This document shows, piece after piece, positions 24,601 through 31,345 of a DNA stretch of 64,000 nucleotides. Under the pieces are notes generated by a model, which had not been told where the DNA came from, did no database searches, and saw only the letters and a list, made by a program, of their open reading frames with translations. Within the stretch, counting starts at the first letter, position 1, and each line of letters opens with the position of its first letter. The position numbers were made by a program, and so were the translations under genes. This stretch comes from Zoroaster sp. YZ-2022 (Eukaryota; Echinodermata; Asteroidea; Forcipulatida; Zoroasteridae): NCBI GenBank assembly GCA_029582265.1, contig CM055826.1:36774127-36838126 (forward strand), read 5' to 3'.

Positions 24601-25549
24601 TCCTGTCGTCTACTGACCCTGCGATGACGTTCCAACGACAGTCATGATCTGTCACGTATCCCTTGTACAGAGGTGAGGCTGCACTCAATGCAAGCTGAAT
24701 ATTTGAAGAAGAAATAAGTTTGGTAAAATGTCTGATGCTTTGACCAACCCAACTAAACTCCAACCTAACCCAGCCCAACTCAACCCAATCCCAACCCCAC
24801 TCTCTACACAAACCCAACCCAACCCCAACCAAATCACAACCAAACTACAAACCTACCCCAGCCCAACTCAACCCAATCCCAACCCACTCCCTACACAAAC
24901 CCAACCCAACCCCAACCCAGCCAAATCACAACCAAATTCCAACCTACCCCAGCCCAACTCAACCCAATCCCAACCCACTCCCTACCCAAACCCAACCCAG
25001 CCAAATCACAACCAAACTCAAACATAACCCAAATCATAACCAAACTCAAACCTAACGCAACCCAATCTCAACCCAATCCCAACCATACTTCAATAAAAAC
25101 AGCCCACCCGACTCAACCCAATCCTAACCCCAACCTAACCCAAACACAACCCCAACCTAACCCAAACACAACCCCAACCACAACCCACGCCAGCCCAATC
25201 ACAACTATACTCCAACTAAACCAAGTCCAACCCCAACCCAACCCAATGTTATCAAAAATAACCAAAGCATATAAACCCAAAACCAAACTCAAAATTTTCA
25301 CATAATCAACCCACAGAAAACCCCAGAAACTCACAATTATTGGGCAGAGCGGTGTAAGGTGATCATACAAGTGTCGTGCCTCATCAATATTACATGCTTG
25401 GAATGTCATCTGAAGACAGCTATTACCCATACCAAACCCCATACAGTCCATGTAGACATGATCTGGCTTGGCGGCTAAGGCACTCTCTCCATCGTAGTCA
25501 TTTGTGAATTTCTCAATGAAAGGGGAAGGGGTGTTCTTGTCTTTAAAAA
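401..25549 (-). CDS. GCLC: glutamate-cysteine ligase catalytic subunit, internal seven exons
   Basis: GCLC joins glutamate to cysteine with ATP, the rate-limiting step of cytosolic glutathione synthesis. Seven exons read in order on the minus strand: 25549-25335, 24694-24578, 23650-23512, 23120-23008, 4375-4178, 2866-2785 and 604-401. All junctions are GT/AG and all phases agree. Together they give about 354 codons that match the animal GCLC order, including [87 protein letters not shown] and [11 protein letters not shown]. The cysteine pair known in vertebrates after MGFGMGN is here Ser-Cys, so only the second Cys is kept. The N-terminal ~200 residues were not found to the right, and the last ~60 lie beyond position 1. 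No stop or frameshift was seen, so the gene looks functional. Introns are loaded with repeats; one is 18.6 kb. Confidence 0.96.
792..1184 (+). mobile_element. GGCC-type MITE, copy 2
   Basis: The left end AGGCCAAGAAAAGTC with CAGTTTCTAGTC mirrors a right end GTCTAGAAAGTGG with ACTTTTTTAG. The interior matches copy 1 in the opposite orientation and translates as [14 protein letters not shown] and [20 protein letters not shown]. It is too short and isolated to be a confident gene. Confidence 0.6.
1276..2509. repeat. 45-bp minisatellite, about 27 units
   Basis: Exact 45-bp units of the form gaaacccatgtgaaccgata + tgaattcaaacccaatccac + atgtt repeat about 27 times. Each has an EcoRI site (GAATTC) and a CACATG-8 nt-CATGTG hairpin across the unit junction. 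Variants occur at three sites (ccc/ctc, cat/cac, ccc/cgc). 45 is a multiple of 3 and the unit lacks stops in three frames, so long open frames appear on both strands (for example [15 protein letters not shown] repeated). I do not read these as genes. The array lies in the GCLC intron between exons f and g. Confidence 0.95.
2646..2671. repeat. poly-T/poly-G tract
   Basis: A run of T followed by about 14 G. It is low complexity and prone to assembly slippage. Confidence 0.9.
2785..2866 (-). CDS. GCLC: GCLC exon f ([19 protein letters not shown] ...)
   Basis: 82 bp: acceptor CATTTCAG, 27 codons plus one base, donor GTGAGT. It encodes [15 protein letters not shown] and FYFRKDLQS, equivalent to the vertebrate VDENMKVAQKRDAVL stretch. 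Confidence 0.94.
2890..3885. repeat. ~40/80-bp tandem array rich in CCAAT motifs
   Basis: Alternating ~40-bp units (gtccaatcagatagagtgtt + acatagtacatgacaatc, and a cataacaatc variant) form an 80-bp dimer. Its 'cataacaatctcg' element recurs at 3161, 3241, 3321, 3401 and 3481. About 24 copies of CCAATCAG, a good match to the NF-Y CCAAT-box consensus, lie in one GCLC intron. Outer units are more degenerate. No coding potential seen. Confidence 0.9.
4018..4107 (-). mobile_element. fragment of 'GGGCATGGAATC' MITE family
   Basis: Contains gagttactgagttaatct, gattccatgccctgttga and tgtctctttaa. This is the reverse complement of the end of a fuller copy at 44097. Other copies are near 8850 and 59595. 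Confidence 0.55.
4178..4375 (-). CDS. GCLC: GCLC exon e ([16 protein letters not shown] ...)
   Basis: 198 bp, exactly 66 codons, phase 0 at both ends. The acceptor is CATTTCAG and the donor GTATGA. It encodes [35 protein letters not shown] and a hydrophobic helix ([13 protein letters not shown]). All are strongly conserved in GCLC. Confidence 0.96.
4450..4590 (+). mobile_element. GGCC-type MITE fragment, copy 3
   Basis: Bases from 'gccaacccgtgaaaaacgtg' through 'tggtggctaagagaggcctc' to 'tatgtgaacaagtcgtttaa' match the left half of copy 2. The right half is missing. Confidence 0.55.
4606..5159. other. GCLC intron sequence, nothing recognised
   Basis: No exon, inverted repeat or tandem array could be supported here. 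Confidence 0.5.
5160..5470 (+). mobile_element. GGCC-type MITE copy 4 with internal 18-bp tandem repeat
   Basis: The right part of the family ([20 protein letters not shown]) is followed by GGTTTCTGGTC, then about five copies of the 18-mer cgcctcagtaccgcgcat (5346-5428), then GAAACCAGAGACTTTTTGGG. The small tandem array seems to have expanded inside the terminal region. Confidence 0.55.
5471..6257. other. GCLC intron sequence, nothing recognised
   Basis: AT-rich. No exon or repeat could be supported. Confidence 0.5.
6258..7986 (-). pseudogene. divergent protein kinase gene nested in a GCLC intron, apparent frameshift
   Basis: Same strand as GCLC. The start [13 protein letters not shown] lies at 7986; the first ~120 residues have no domain I recognise. 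The kinase core follows: glycine loop GTGTYG, VAVKV lysine, an alpha-C Glu in VLQEA, and catalytic loop IVHNDLK. It is spliced (donor GTATGT at 7113, acceptor TTAACAG) to 6595-6258, which gives DDNIVLRKE, the metal-binding [12 protein letters not shown] and the [10 protein letters not shown] helix, with stop TAA at 6258. The HRD motif is HND, so this is a non-RD kinase. The C-lobe is short, ending about 80 residues after DFG. The N-terminal frame (to a TGA near 7612) and the kinase frame differ around 7612-7726, so a one-base frameshift, a missed intron or an assembly error separates them. Substrate unknown. Confidence 0.8.
8420..8712 (-). mobile_element. GGCC-type MITE, copy 5
   Basis: Contains attctgccgtgctgtgtttt, gaggcctcttttagccacca and the right end GACCAGAATCCGG then CTTTTTTGGC, like copy 1. 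The reading frame seen in copies 1 and 2 is broken. Confidence 0.6.
8850..9075 (+). mobile_element. 'GGGCATGGAATC' MITE, copy
   Basis: Runs from 'cgtcatgatgaacagggcat' through 'ttttagattaacttggtgac' to 'gattccatgccctgttgaaa'. The two ends are inverted relative to each other, and the same order occurs at 44097-44385. Confidence 0.6.
9076..10100. other. AT-rich intron with a (TTTA)n microsatellite
   Basis: A TTTA tract spans about 9076-9100. Otherwise no gene or recognised element. Confidence 0.5.
10110..13772 (-). mobile_element. 3.66-kb DNA transposon with long imperfect TIRs and TAA target duplication
   Basis: The left end TAGTCTAGTCAATCT at 10110 is mirrored at the right by AGATTGACTAGACTA ending at 13772. 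Similarity continues inward for about 250-350 bp (GACCTGGA-AAAATTGCAACAG, GTGTCTCTTGAAA, AACAACATATCAAAAA, GCTAATTTGCATAAA, AAATTCCAATATGG). A TAA flanks each side (10107-10109 and 13773-13775). The interior holds one minus-strand gene family (see 10994-13190). The TSD length would fit PIF/Harbinger, but the encoded protein is a FEN/PIN-like nuclease, not a DDE enzyme, so the superfamily is left open. Confidence 0.75.
10994..13190 (-). pseudogene. FEN1/XPG-like (PIN-fold) nuclease with C-terminal CXC cysteine cluster, transposon-borne, broken
   Basis: Reading from 13190 leftward: a helical N-terminal part ([47 protein letters not shown]), a middle part ([27 protein letters not shown]), then a nuclease-like core. 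The core has [36 protein letters not shown] and [22 protein letters not shown] and [14 protein letters not shown] resemble the acidic cluster and the G-D-x(n)-GIG loop of FEN1/EXO1 enzymes. The end has [21 protein letters not shown] and, in another frame, [14 protein letters not shown] then a stop near 10994. At least four frame breaks are visible: near 12990, in an A-run near 12446, in a T-run near 12345, and in a GT repeat near 11045. I know similar multi-copy, unnamed proteins in many invertebrate genomes; the role in transposition is not established. Confidence 0.72.
14045..17815. repeat. ~95-bp satellite with internal orientation switch
   Basis: The array alternates a ~73-bp unit (gggatgcgagttctgaatga ... 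tgttgaataaa) and a 22-bp unit (gggatgcgagtttttgtaaa ag). Both start with GGGATGCGAGTT, and extra or missing short units occur. About 35 composite units run in one direction from 14045 to ~17498, then the sequence flips (gtcagaggaatttcattcag ...) and three to four units run in reverse to 17815. Short open frames ([19 protein letters not shown] type) are by-products. Confidence 0.93.
17816..18367. other. GCLC intron sequence, nothing recognised
   Basis: A short open frame starting at 17828 has no recognisable motif, and no inverted repeat was found. Confidence 0.45.
18368..20617 (-). pseudogene. Tudor-like domain protein gene, interrupted by a hAT element and one stop
   Basis: The N-terminal part ([43 protein letters not shown]) looks like a Tudor/chromo-barrel fold of the kind that binds methylated histones; that is inference. 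The frame runs to a TAA at 20057-20059 and stays open in the same frame beyond it ([15 protein letters not shown] ... [45 protein letters not shown]) to ..SRISFRLL. There an 865-bp element (18478-19342) interrupts it. On the far side the same frame resumes as [20 protein letters not shown] and ends at 18368. The total would be about 450 residues. I do not recognise the C-terminal region. It sits inside the large GCLC intron on the same strand. Confidence 0.65.
18478..19342. mobile_element. non-autonomous hAT element, 865 bp, perfect 8-bp TSD
   Basis: The ends are CAGTGGCGTAGCCAG and the inverse ATAGCTACGCCACTG. The 8-bp TAAGAGTC is present at 18470-18477 and again at 19343-19350. CAGTG-type ends plus an 8-bp duplication are hallmarks of hAT transposons. 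The interior has no transposase. It lies within the coding sequence of the Tudor-like gene. Confidence 0.92.
20620..22110. other. GCLC intron; possible small exon-like ORF at 21253-21560
   Basis: A plus-strand ATGGCGGCCTCCATG at 21253 is followed after 60 bases by GTGAGC. Another frame stays open to 21560, is acidic ([12 protein letters not shown]), and reaches a GTGAGT donor-like site near 21556. No family is recognised and it may be chance. The rest shows no supported feature. Confidence 0.25.
22115..22225 (+). mobile_element. GGCC-type MITE fragment, copy 6
   Basis: cggcagaattccaatcgatc, cagcaattttggctgcaatt and tgtggagaccatcaaaatg match the right half of copy 2. The left half is absent. 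Confidence 0.6.
22226..23000. other. GCLC intron with small inverted repeat
   Basis: GTTCGGACGGCGG near 22649 faces CCTGTCGTCCGAAC near 22728, suggesting a ~90-bp imperfect hairpin. Nothing else could be supported. Confidence 0.4.
23008..23120 (-). CDS. GCLC: GCLC exon d ([17 protein letters not shown] ...)
   Basis: 113 bp: acceptor ATTCAG, two bases completing Gly, 37 codons, donor GTAGGC. It encodes [15 protein letters not shown] and EDSDHFE. The acceptor and the first ~20 exon bases are repeated four more times just upstream (23158-23395). The nearest copy, at 23184, could add 21 in-frame codons. The next exon lies 18.6 kb away. Confidence 0.95.
23101..23398 (-). repeat. GCLC: tandem duplication of a GCLC splice acceptor, five ~63-bp units
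   Basis: The real exon d start (ATTCAG|GCATTGATCGTCAG) lies at 23120. Four further units follow upstream, each with a pyrimidine-rich tract, AG (changed to GG in the third unit, near 23246) and GCATTGATCCTCAGTTGG. Acceptor-like AGs sit at 23184-23185, 23315-23316 and 23377-23378. The first decoy lies 63 bp upstream and keeps an open frame into the exon. The two farther ones would shift frame or cross other units. Confidence 0.88.
23512..23650 (-). CDS. GCLC: GCLC exon c (PLKNNKF ... ELMDA)
   Basis: 139 bp: acceptor TTTACAG, 46 codons plus one base, donor GTAGGT. It encodes [20 protein letters not shown] and [13 protein letters not shown], matching the family segment that follows the REER motif. 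The exon ends in phase 1 (first base of a Gly codon). Confidence 0.95.
23690..24122. mobile_element. ATCG-rich MITE-like element
   Basis: Repeated TATATCGCGAT, CGATATC and GGGCGATAACCTGATAATAT motifs lie on both strands, with a GGGCGATAA-type end. It lies in the GCLC intron between exons c and b. Confidence 0.45.
24205..24485. repeat. dispersed repeat, inverted copy at 41430-41655
   Basis: gggtctccctttggtctaga, catggatgtttaattttgga and ccacatccccacaaacaaga recur as the reverse complement at 41430-41655. No ends were defined. Confidence 0.65.
24578..24694 (-). CDS. GCLC: GCLC exon b (LALSAASP ... EERNLE)
   Basis: 117 bp, exactly 39 codons, phase 0 at both ends. The acceptor is ATATTCAG and the donor GTGTGC. 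It encodes [23 protein letters not shown] and [11 protein letters not shown], a highly conserved stretch of animal GCLC. Confidence 0.95.
24738..25250. repeat. degenerate CCCAA/ACCCA repeat filling a GCLC intron
   Basis: About 500 bp of C-rich, G-poor sequence made of CCAACCC, ACCCA and AACCC words fills most of the 640-bp intron between exons b and a. On the GCLC sense strand it is G-rich (GGGTTGGGTTGGG). Plus-strand open frames ([11 protein letters not shown] type) are by-products. Confidence 0.9.
25335..25549 (-). CDS. GCLC: GCLC exon a ([11 protein letters not shown] ... TPLCPII)
   Basis: 215 bp. The acceptor TTGACAG lies before TTTTTAAAG, and the first two bases complete an Ile codon begun in an unseen upstream exon. 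It then has 71 codons and the donor GTGAGT, phase 0. It holds the KDKNTPSPF and [17 protein letters not shown] motifs typical of the GCLC active-site region. Confidence 0.95.
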
Positions 25550-25598
25550 CTGTCAAGAAATATCAATATTGGGACATTAACCCTCCTACTACTACAAG

Positions 25599-25853
25599 GG
25601 TCAAAATCAGTCAAAATGTTGATACACTTGCCAAGGTACTATGTATATCGAGTGCACTTAAAAGTCAAACACTGTCAAACCTTACGTGTAATAAGTACAT
25701 ATACAGGTCAAAATGAGTCGACCGTTTTAGACTGGTAAAAGCATTGTCTGCTATTGTTCAGGGTGGTCAAAATGACAGTAAAAACCAGTCAAAAATGTCC
25801 CTGTGTGCACATTTGGGTAAACAGTCAAAATAGGCAGTTGACTGATTTTGACC
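25599..25853. mobile_element. 255-bp MITE with 16-bp perfect TIRs
   Basis: Starts GGTCAAAATCAGTCAA and ends TTGACTGATTTTGACC, exact reverse complements. The interior repeats GTCAAAAT several times. No clear target duplication was seen. Confidence 0.7.
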
Positions 25854-26453
25854 TCTATACACTATGAACAGTGAAATGTCTTAAACGCTATTGTTAGGGA
25901 TAAAATGTCTTAAACAGTACAATGGGGCTTACAATGTAGGTTTAAGACATTTAAATGTCTGAAACATAATACAGCTTACATTTCAGCCATTATAATGTCT
26001 TAAACCTAAGTAAGACTAATTGCGGTGACACTATGTGGAATCTCAATTGAGTAGTAATTAGTTCTGAAAAGAACTGGAGGTACAACCTGTCTTAAACCTA
26101 AGTAGGGATAACGTTTCAGACATTTAAATGTCTGAAACGTTAAGCTGCTTATGTTTAAAGGATCCGTGACATACCAAGTTATGATGGCGTTATTTTATAG
26201 GTAATAATTAATAAACACTAAATCAAAAAGAAAAAAACGAGTTTATTACCCCGTGTCTATTTTTTAATTATTTTTTTTCATTTAAAAATATTACCCCTTC
26301 GGAACGCCCAAAAAAATTCCCGCTGGCTCATGAATATATGATGTCATGCGCGTGACGTAAACGGGGTAACGAAAGCGAAGAACGCTTCTCACGGTACGGT
26401 CCTGTTAACGCGAAGCTAACGTTAAGCTGCAGTTAGTATTCACGTTTGTTCAA

Positions 26454-27830
26454 ATGGATTAATTAGATTCATCCGATAGTGAAATTTTGTCCAAACCACC
26501 TTCAAACGTTGATCATGACGACATAAATATAGATCACGGTGCAGAACAGGCTGTTATTCAGCCCTATATGTTCGAGTCTGAGCTTGGAAGTTCCGATTCC
26601 GACCAGGCAGGACGAGATGCCGCCTGGGGCACGGAATAACGAAGACTGAGAGAACAGACTGCAAAATTCGGCCTGGTACGTTTTTTGGCAATTATTTCAA
26701 TTACAAATAAACATGTACTGGTTGTACATATCAAACAAACTTCCAATATAGTGAGATCTCAGAAAAATCGAGACGAAAACGTGGATTACAAATTTAATAT
26801 CGTAATAGGCAGGGGCGCCGGAGCCGGGGGGGCCGGGCCCCCCACCTTTTGTGTTTTTTAAATTTTTTAAATTATTTTTAAATTAATTTATTTAAAAAAA
26901 AAAATTATGTTGGGAGGGGAAAAAAGGGGGGGGGGAAATTAATGGAACAAAGGGGATGCAGTAGGTGAAAAAAAAATAGAGGGAAAATGGGCACACCAAC
27001 AATTTCATTTTTAAAGAACCACCCCCCCCCCCCCCCCCCTACCAAAACAACTGATTACCCAAACACCCAAGGTTGGAAATTGTTGGTGCCCCCCCACTTT
27101 TAAATACCTTCCGGCGGGCCTGTAATAGGGAAGTACGACCTCCACGCTCGGACCGGAAGTCTCTAAATATTGTTGAACTGCCGTGCTTATTTTTTCGATC
27201 TAAGTCTGTGCCATTTCCATTGATTTGTTTAAAGTAAATTTAACACTTTCTTTTAAATTGAATTCAAAAACAAATATAGGTGCTCCTGTAGGTGTTGTGT
27301 TGCAATGCCGACAGTAAGAGAGCCCATTTGCTGCAAAGACTAGAAACGTCTACGGTGGTGCAGAAAATGGACGAGTTCATTCTGGATCTGGACTGCATCA
27401 CAGAACACCCGGGATGGATGAAGTCAAGTAAATCGTTTGATTTTTTAAAATAATCCATTACCAAATTTAACATTTCAGTAAAACTAAATATAGTGCAATA
27501 GTGCTTGGAAGTATTTCACTGGTTTTTGTATAAACATGTTTTACTATTTATGCACAGGTACACTGGCAACGGAAAAACTAACTGCTATCTTGTCTAAAAC
27601 AACCCTTGTGGATGACATCAAGATGATGTCAACTACCAAGCAGACATCATCAGTGGAGAGTTTTCACAGCGTAATCAATCGTTTTGCCCCCAAGATGAAT
27701 ATCCCATATGCTTTTATTGTAATGTATTGTGTTTGTACTCGCAGGGCCCCAATGGAAACCAGTTTTAAACTGTTTGGGCATACCCTTGGTAAAGAAAAAT
27801 GTAATAACAACAATAACTGAAATCCATTTT
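26454..27830 (+). pseudogene. truncated left-arm copy of the P2X7-like/transposase gene
   Basis: Plus-strand mirror of the gene at 29640-31345. It has an in-frame TAA after two codons (MD*LDSSDSEIL), VIQPYMFESELGSSDSDQAG, the DLDCITEHPGWMK exon near 27300-27427, and an exon at 27558-27735 (KTTLVDDIKMMSTTKQTSSV, ESFHSVINRFAPKM). Here the codon that is a stop in the other arm is a normal CAG. The 3' exons are absent. Confidence 0.6.
26810..27122. mobile_element. 313-bp hAT-type MITE nested in the left arm
   Basis: Ends CAGGGGCGCCGGAG and TTCCGGCGGGCCTG are near-inverse. The flanking TAATAGG is duplicated at 26803-26809 and 27123-27129. It is absent from the corresponding place in the right arm. 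The interior is A/T/G/C homopolymer-rich. Confidence 0.75.
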
Positions 27831-28312
27831 TATGAAGCATTCACTATTTTAAACATGATTTCTTTCATTGCAAAAAAAGGAATATCTAGGACATATTACT
27901 TTATTTATGTAGTATACATACATACATGTATATATCATGTTAAGTCTGAATTGAGATTTTTTGTTCTAAATGAAAATTAAACCAGAAATTGGAATCGAAA
28001 AATTGCTTTAAATACTTCTGTGTGATGTTGATACTTATATTCATGTAAACAATGAACACATACATATTTCAGTTCAAACTGTATATTAAAAACGCTTTAA
28101 TAAAATACACTTACAATAAAATACAATACACAATAATTTATTGAATCCCTCTACAGTACATATGTGGTTCGATATTGTTGTAGTTATTTACTTTCAATAC
28201 TATGGAAAATAAATAAACCTTGAATAATAAGCATTCTGTTATGTAAGTAAATGTCGTCTCCAGTATGGTTAAACTGAATATTTAAATAAACAATTCGGAC
28301 ACAGTGCACTGA

Positions 28313-29291
28313 TACGGAGCCCCAAAGGGGACAGGTAAAAAAAATCGGGAAGGTAAAAAAAAAAGGGGGAAATGTATTTCGTTCCCTCGAAATAACATTT
28401 CGTTCCCTCGAATTCATTTCGTTCACTCGAAATCTTGCCCGTTCCTCGAGAATCTTATTTCGTTCCCTCGAAATAACATTTTCGTTCCTCGAAATAACAT
28501 TTCGTTCCCTCGAAATAACATTTAGTGGGGAGCGAAATAAATATTCGTTCCATCGAAATCATTCGTTCCCTCAAAATCATTGGTTCCCTCAAAATAATAT
28601 TTCGTTCCTCGAAATAATTGAGCTGTCACGGAATCCTTGATATACCATTTAATTTATTGGGATCGACAATTATTTCGAGGGTCGCTGTAACGACAAAGGC
28701 CCTTAAGGTAAAGATGGAAACAAATAAATAAAATAATATTAAAATAAATTAATATTATAAAATAATATAAAATAATATAATTTTATTTATTTGTTTCCAT
28801 CTGTCCCTTAAGGGGCTCCCAGTGCTACGGCGACCTCGGAAATAATTGTCATATCCCAATAAATTAAATGGCATATCAAGGATTCAGTACAGGTCAATTA
28901 TTTTGAGGTAACGATATTTCGAGGAACGAAATGATTTCGTGGGAACGAAATAATTTATTTCGTTCCCTCGAAATAATTTATTTCATTCCCACGAAATGTT
29001 ATTTCGAGGGAACGAAATGTTATTTCGAGGGAACGAAATGTTATTTCGAGGGAGCGAAATAATATTTCGAGTGATCGAAATAATATTTCGAGTGAACGAA
29101 ATGCTATTTCGAGGAAACGAAATATTAATTCGAGGGAACGAAATAAGATTTCGAGGGAACGAAATAATATTTCGAGTGAACGAAATGTTATTTCGAGGAA
29201 ACGAAATATTAATTCGAGGGAACGAAATGCATTTCCCCCTTTTTTTTTACCTTCCCGATTTATTTTTACCTGTCCCCTTAGGGGCTCCGTA
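28313..29291. mobile_element. 979-bp foldback element with subterminal TTCGAGGGAACGAAAT repeats
   Basis: Ends TACGGAGCCCC and GGGGCTCCGTA are inverse. CACTGA is duplicated at 28307-28312 and 29292-29297. Each arm continues with GGACAGGTAAAAA, TCGGGAAGGTAAAAAAAA and GGGGGAAATG, then 8-13 tandem ~19-bp units of ATTTCGTTCCCTCGAAATA. A smaller palindrome (TTAAGG ... AAACAAATAAATAAAAT) sits in the middle. The whole element could fold into one hairpin. Confidence 0.85.
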
Positions 29292-29639
29292 CACTGACAA
29301 TGTTATACATGTACATTATACACATGTAAATTTCTCTCCATTATGTTTTACTATTAAAGATGTAGATACATAGTGTATTTCATACTGCTGGTGTGATCAT
29401 TGGCAGCTTATAGCAGAGAATCATTAAGTCTGCTTCCCCCTTTTATGATTGCTAATTTTGTTTCGAAATGAATACAATGTAATAGCTGATGTTGAATTTC
29501 CCATGAGAATACATATTAACAAACCCTGAAGGCACTTTAAACATGTTCTCCTTATCAAACTACATGTAAGTTGGAACTTTAACGTGTGCATTATTGATAC
29601 GTTTTATATAGTGTTATATATTTAATAAGAACTTGCAGT

Positions 29640-31345
29640 ATACATGTACATGGTAGACATTTAGGGAAGGCTAAACCTGCTTCGATGGCATGAAATGAGT
29701 GAATATTCTGGGGAAATTTGTAGCTGATACAGAGTGTAGAAGGTGGTTTCTTCATAACTTCTTGGGATGTGGATTTGATAGTCTTCACCACCTCAGCCAT
29801 CAACTCAATGTAAACTGTTATTAAAAAAATACAAAACGAAACAATTTTTATATATTTGTATATATGTATTATAGTACAGACAATGGATAATAGAAATGAT
29901 TCAAGTCAAACAAGGGGAAATACGAGTATATGTGTGTGGTTGTGTGCTGGGGGCTAGTTATCTAAATAATGACACATGATGGATGTTAAGGTCCTTCAAT
30001 GTTTATGTATTCAAATCTAAGCATGTGTTTTACTAATACTGTATAATTTAGAAAAAAAATCTTACAATATCTGCAAGGTTCTTTCACTGGCTTTTACAGT
30101 AGCGTCTCCTTTCTTATACTTTGGCTTGCTGAGCTTGTATTTCAGCTGTCCCAACTTGGTTGTTGCCTGCCTTCTATTGCTGTTTTCGTTGAAATGCAAA
30201 GTTGTAATGTGTAACCTTTAAAAATAAAAAGATAATAACATTTCAATTATCATCAACAAGTTAAACAAATTGAGTTGTTGGCTGTTTGATTCACTTAAAT
30301 ACTTGTACATGTATATGAACTTCATCTTTTTTGTACAAACAAGTATATTTCTTACCGACAGTACATCCCATGGTATGTGTATGTATTCATCTTGGGGGCA
30401 AAACGATTGATTACGCTGTGAAAGCTCTCCACTGATGATGTCTACTTGGTAGTTGACATCATCTTGATGTCATCCACAAGGGTTGTTTTGGACAAAATAG
30501 CAGTTAGTTTCTCCGTTGCCAGTGTACCTGTGCATAAATAGTAAAACATTTTTATACAAAAACCAGTGAAATACTTCCAAGCACTATTGCACTATATTTA
30601 GTATTATTGTAATGTTAAATTTGGAAATGGATTATTTAAAAAAATCAAAAGATTTACTTGGCTTCATCCATCCCGGGTGTTCTGTGATGCAGTCCAGATC
30701 CAGAATGAACTCGTCCATTTTCTGCACCACCGTAGACGTTTCTAGTCTTTGCAGCAAATGGGCTCTCTTACTGTCGGCATTGCAACACAACACCCACAGC
30801 ACAGGAGCACCTATATTTGTTTTTGAATTCAATTTAAAAGAAAGTGTTAAATTTACTTTAAACAAATCAATGGAAATGGCACAGATTTACTTCGAAAAAA
30901 TAAGCACGGCAGTTCAACAATATTTAGAGACTTCCGGTCCGAACGTGGAGGTCGTACTTCCCTATTGAGTAGTGTATATAAATGGCCTTAACCAGTTACT
31001 ATATTAAATTTGTAATCCACGTTGCCTCGATTTTCTGAGATCTCACTATATCGGAAGTTAGTTTGATATGTACAACCAGTACATGTTTATTTGTAATTAA
31101 ATAATTGCCAAAAAACATACCAGGCCGAATTTTGCAGTCTGTTCTCTCGGTCTTCTTCGTCATTCCGTGCCCCAGGCGGCATCTCGTCCTGCCTGGTCGG
31201 AATCGGAACTTCCAAGCTCAGACTCGAACATATAGGGCTGAATAACAGCCTGTTCTCAACCGTGATCTATATTTATGTCGTCATGATCAACGTTTGAAGG
31301 TGGTTTGGACAAAATTTCACTATCGGATGAATCTAATGAATCCAT
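29640..31345 (-). pseudogene. transposon gene with P2X7-like cysteine region and transposase-like C-terminus
   Basis: Five exon-like blocks with splice motifs: 31345-31121 (MDSLDSSDSEILSKPPSN, QPYMFESELGSSDSDQAG), 30810-30658 (VLCCNADSKRAHLLQRLE, DLDCITEHPGWMKP), 30527-30356 (LVDDIKMMSTTK*TSS, VESFHSVINRFAPKM), 30215-30066 (RLHITTLHFNENSNRRQ, KPKYKKGD) and 29814 to about 29640 (AEVVKTIKSTSQEV). DCITEHPG recalls the cysteine-rich region of P2X7-like proteins. VESFHSVINRFAPK and LHFNEN recall the C-terminus of multi-copy invertebrate transposase-like proteins. The segment that would hold the first catalytic acids is missing. In-frame stops occur twice in the first block and once (TAG) in the third. 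Confidence 0.6.

Noticed and set aside
24728..25027. 99-codon Pro/Asn/Gln-rich frame
   Set aside because: By-product of the CCCAA repeat, antisense inside a GCLC intron.
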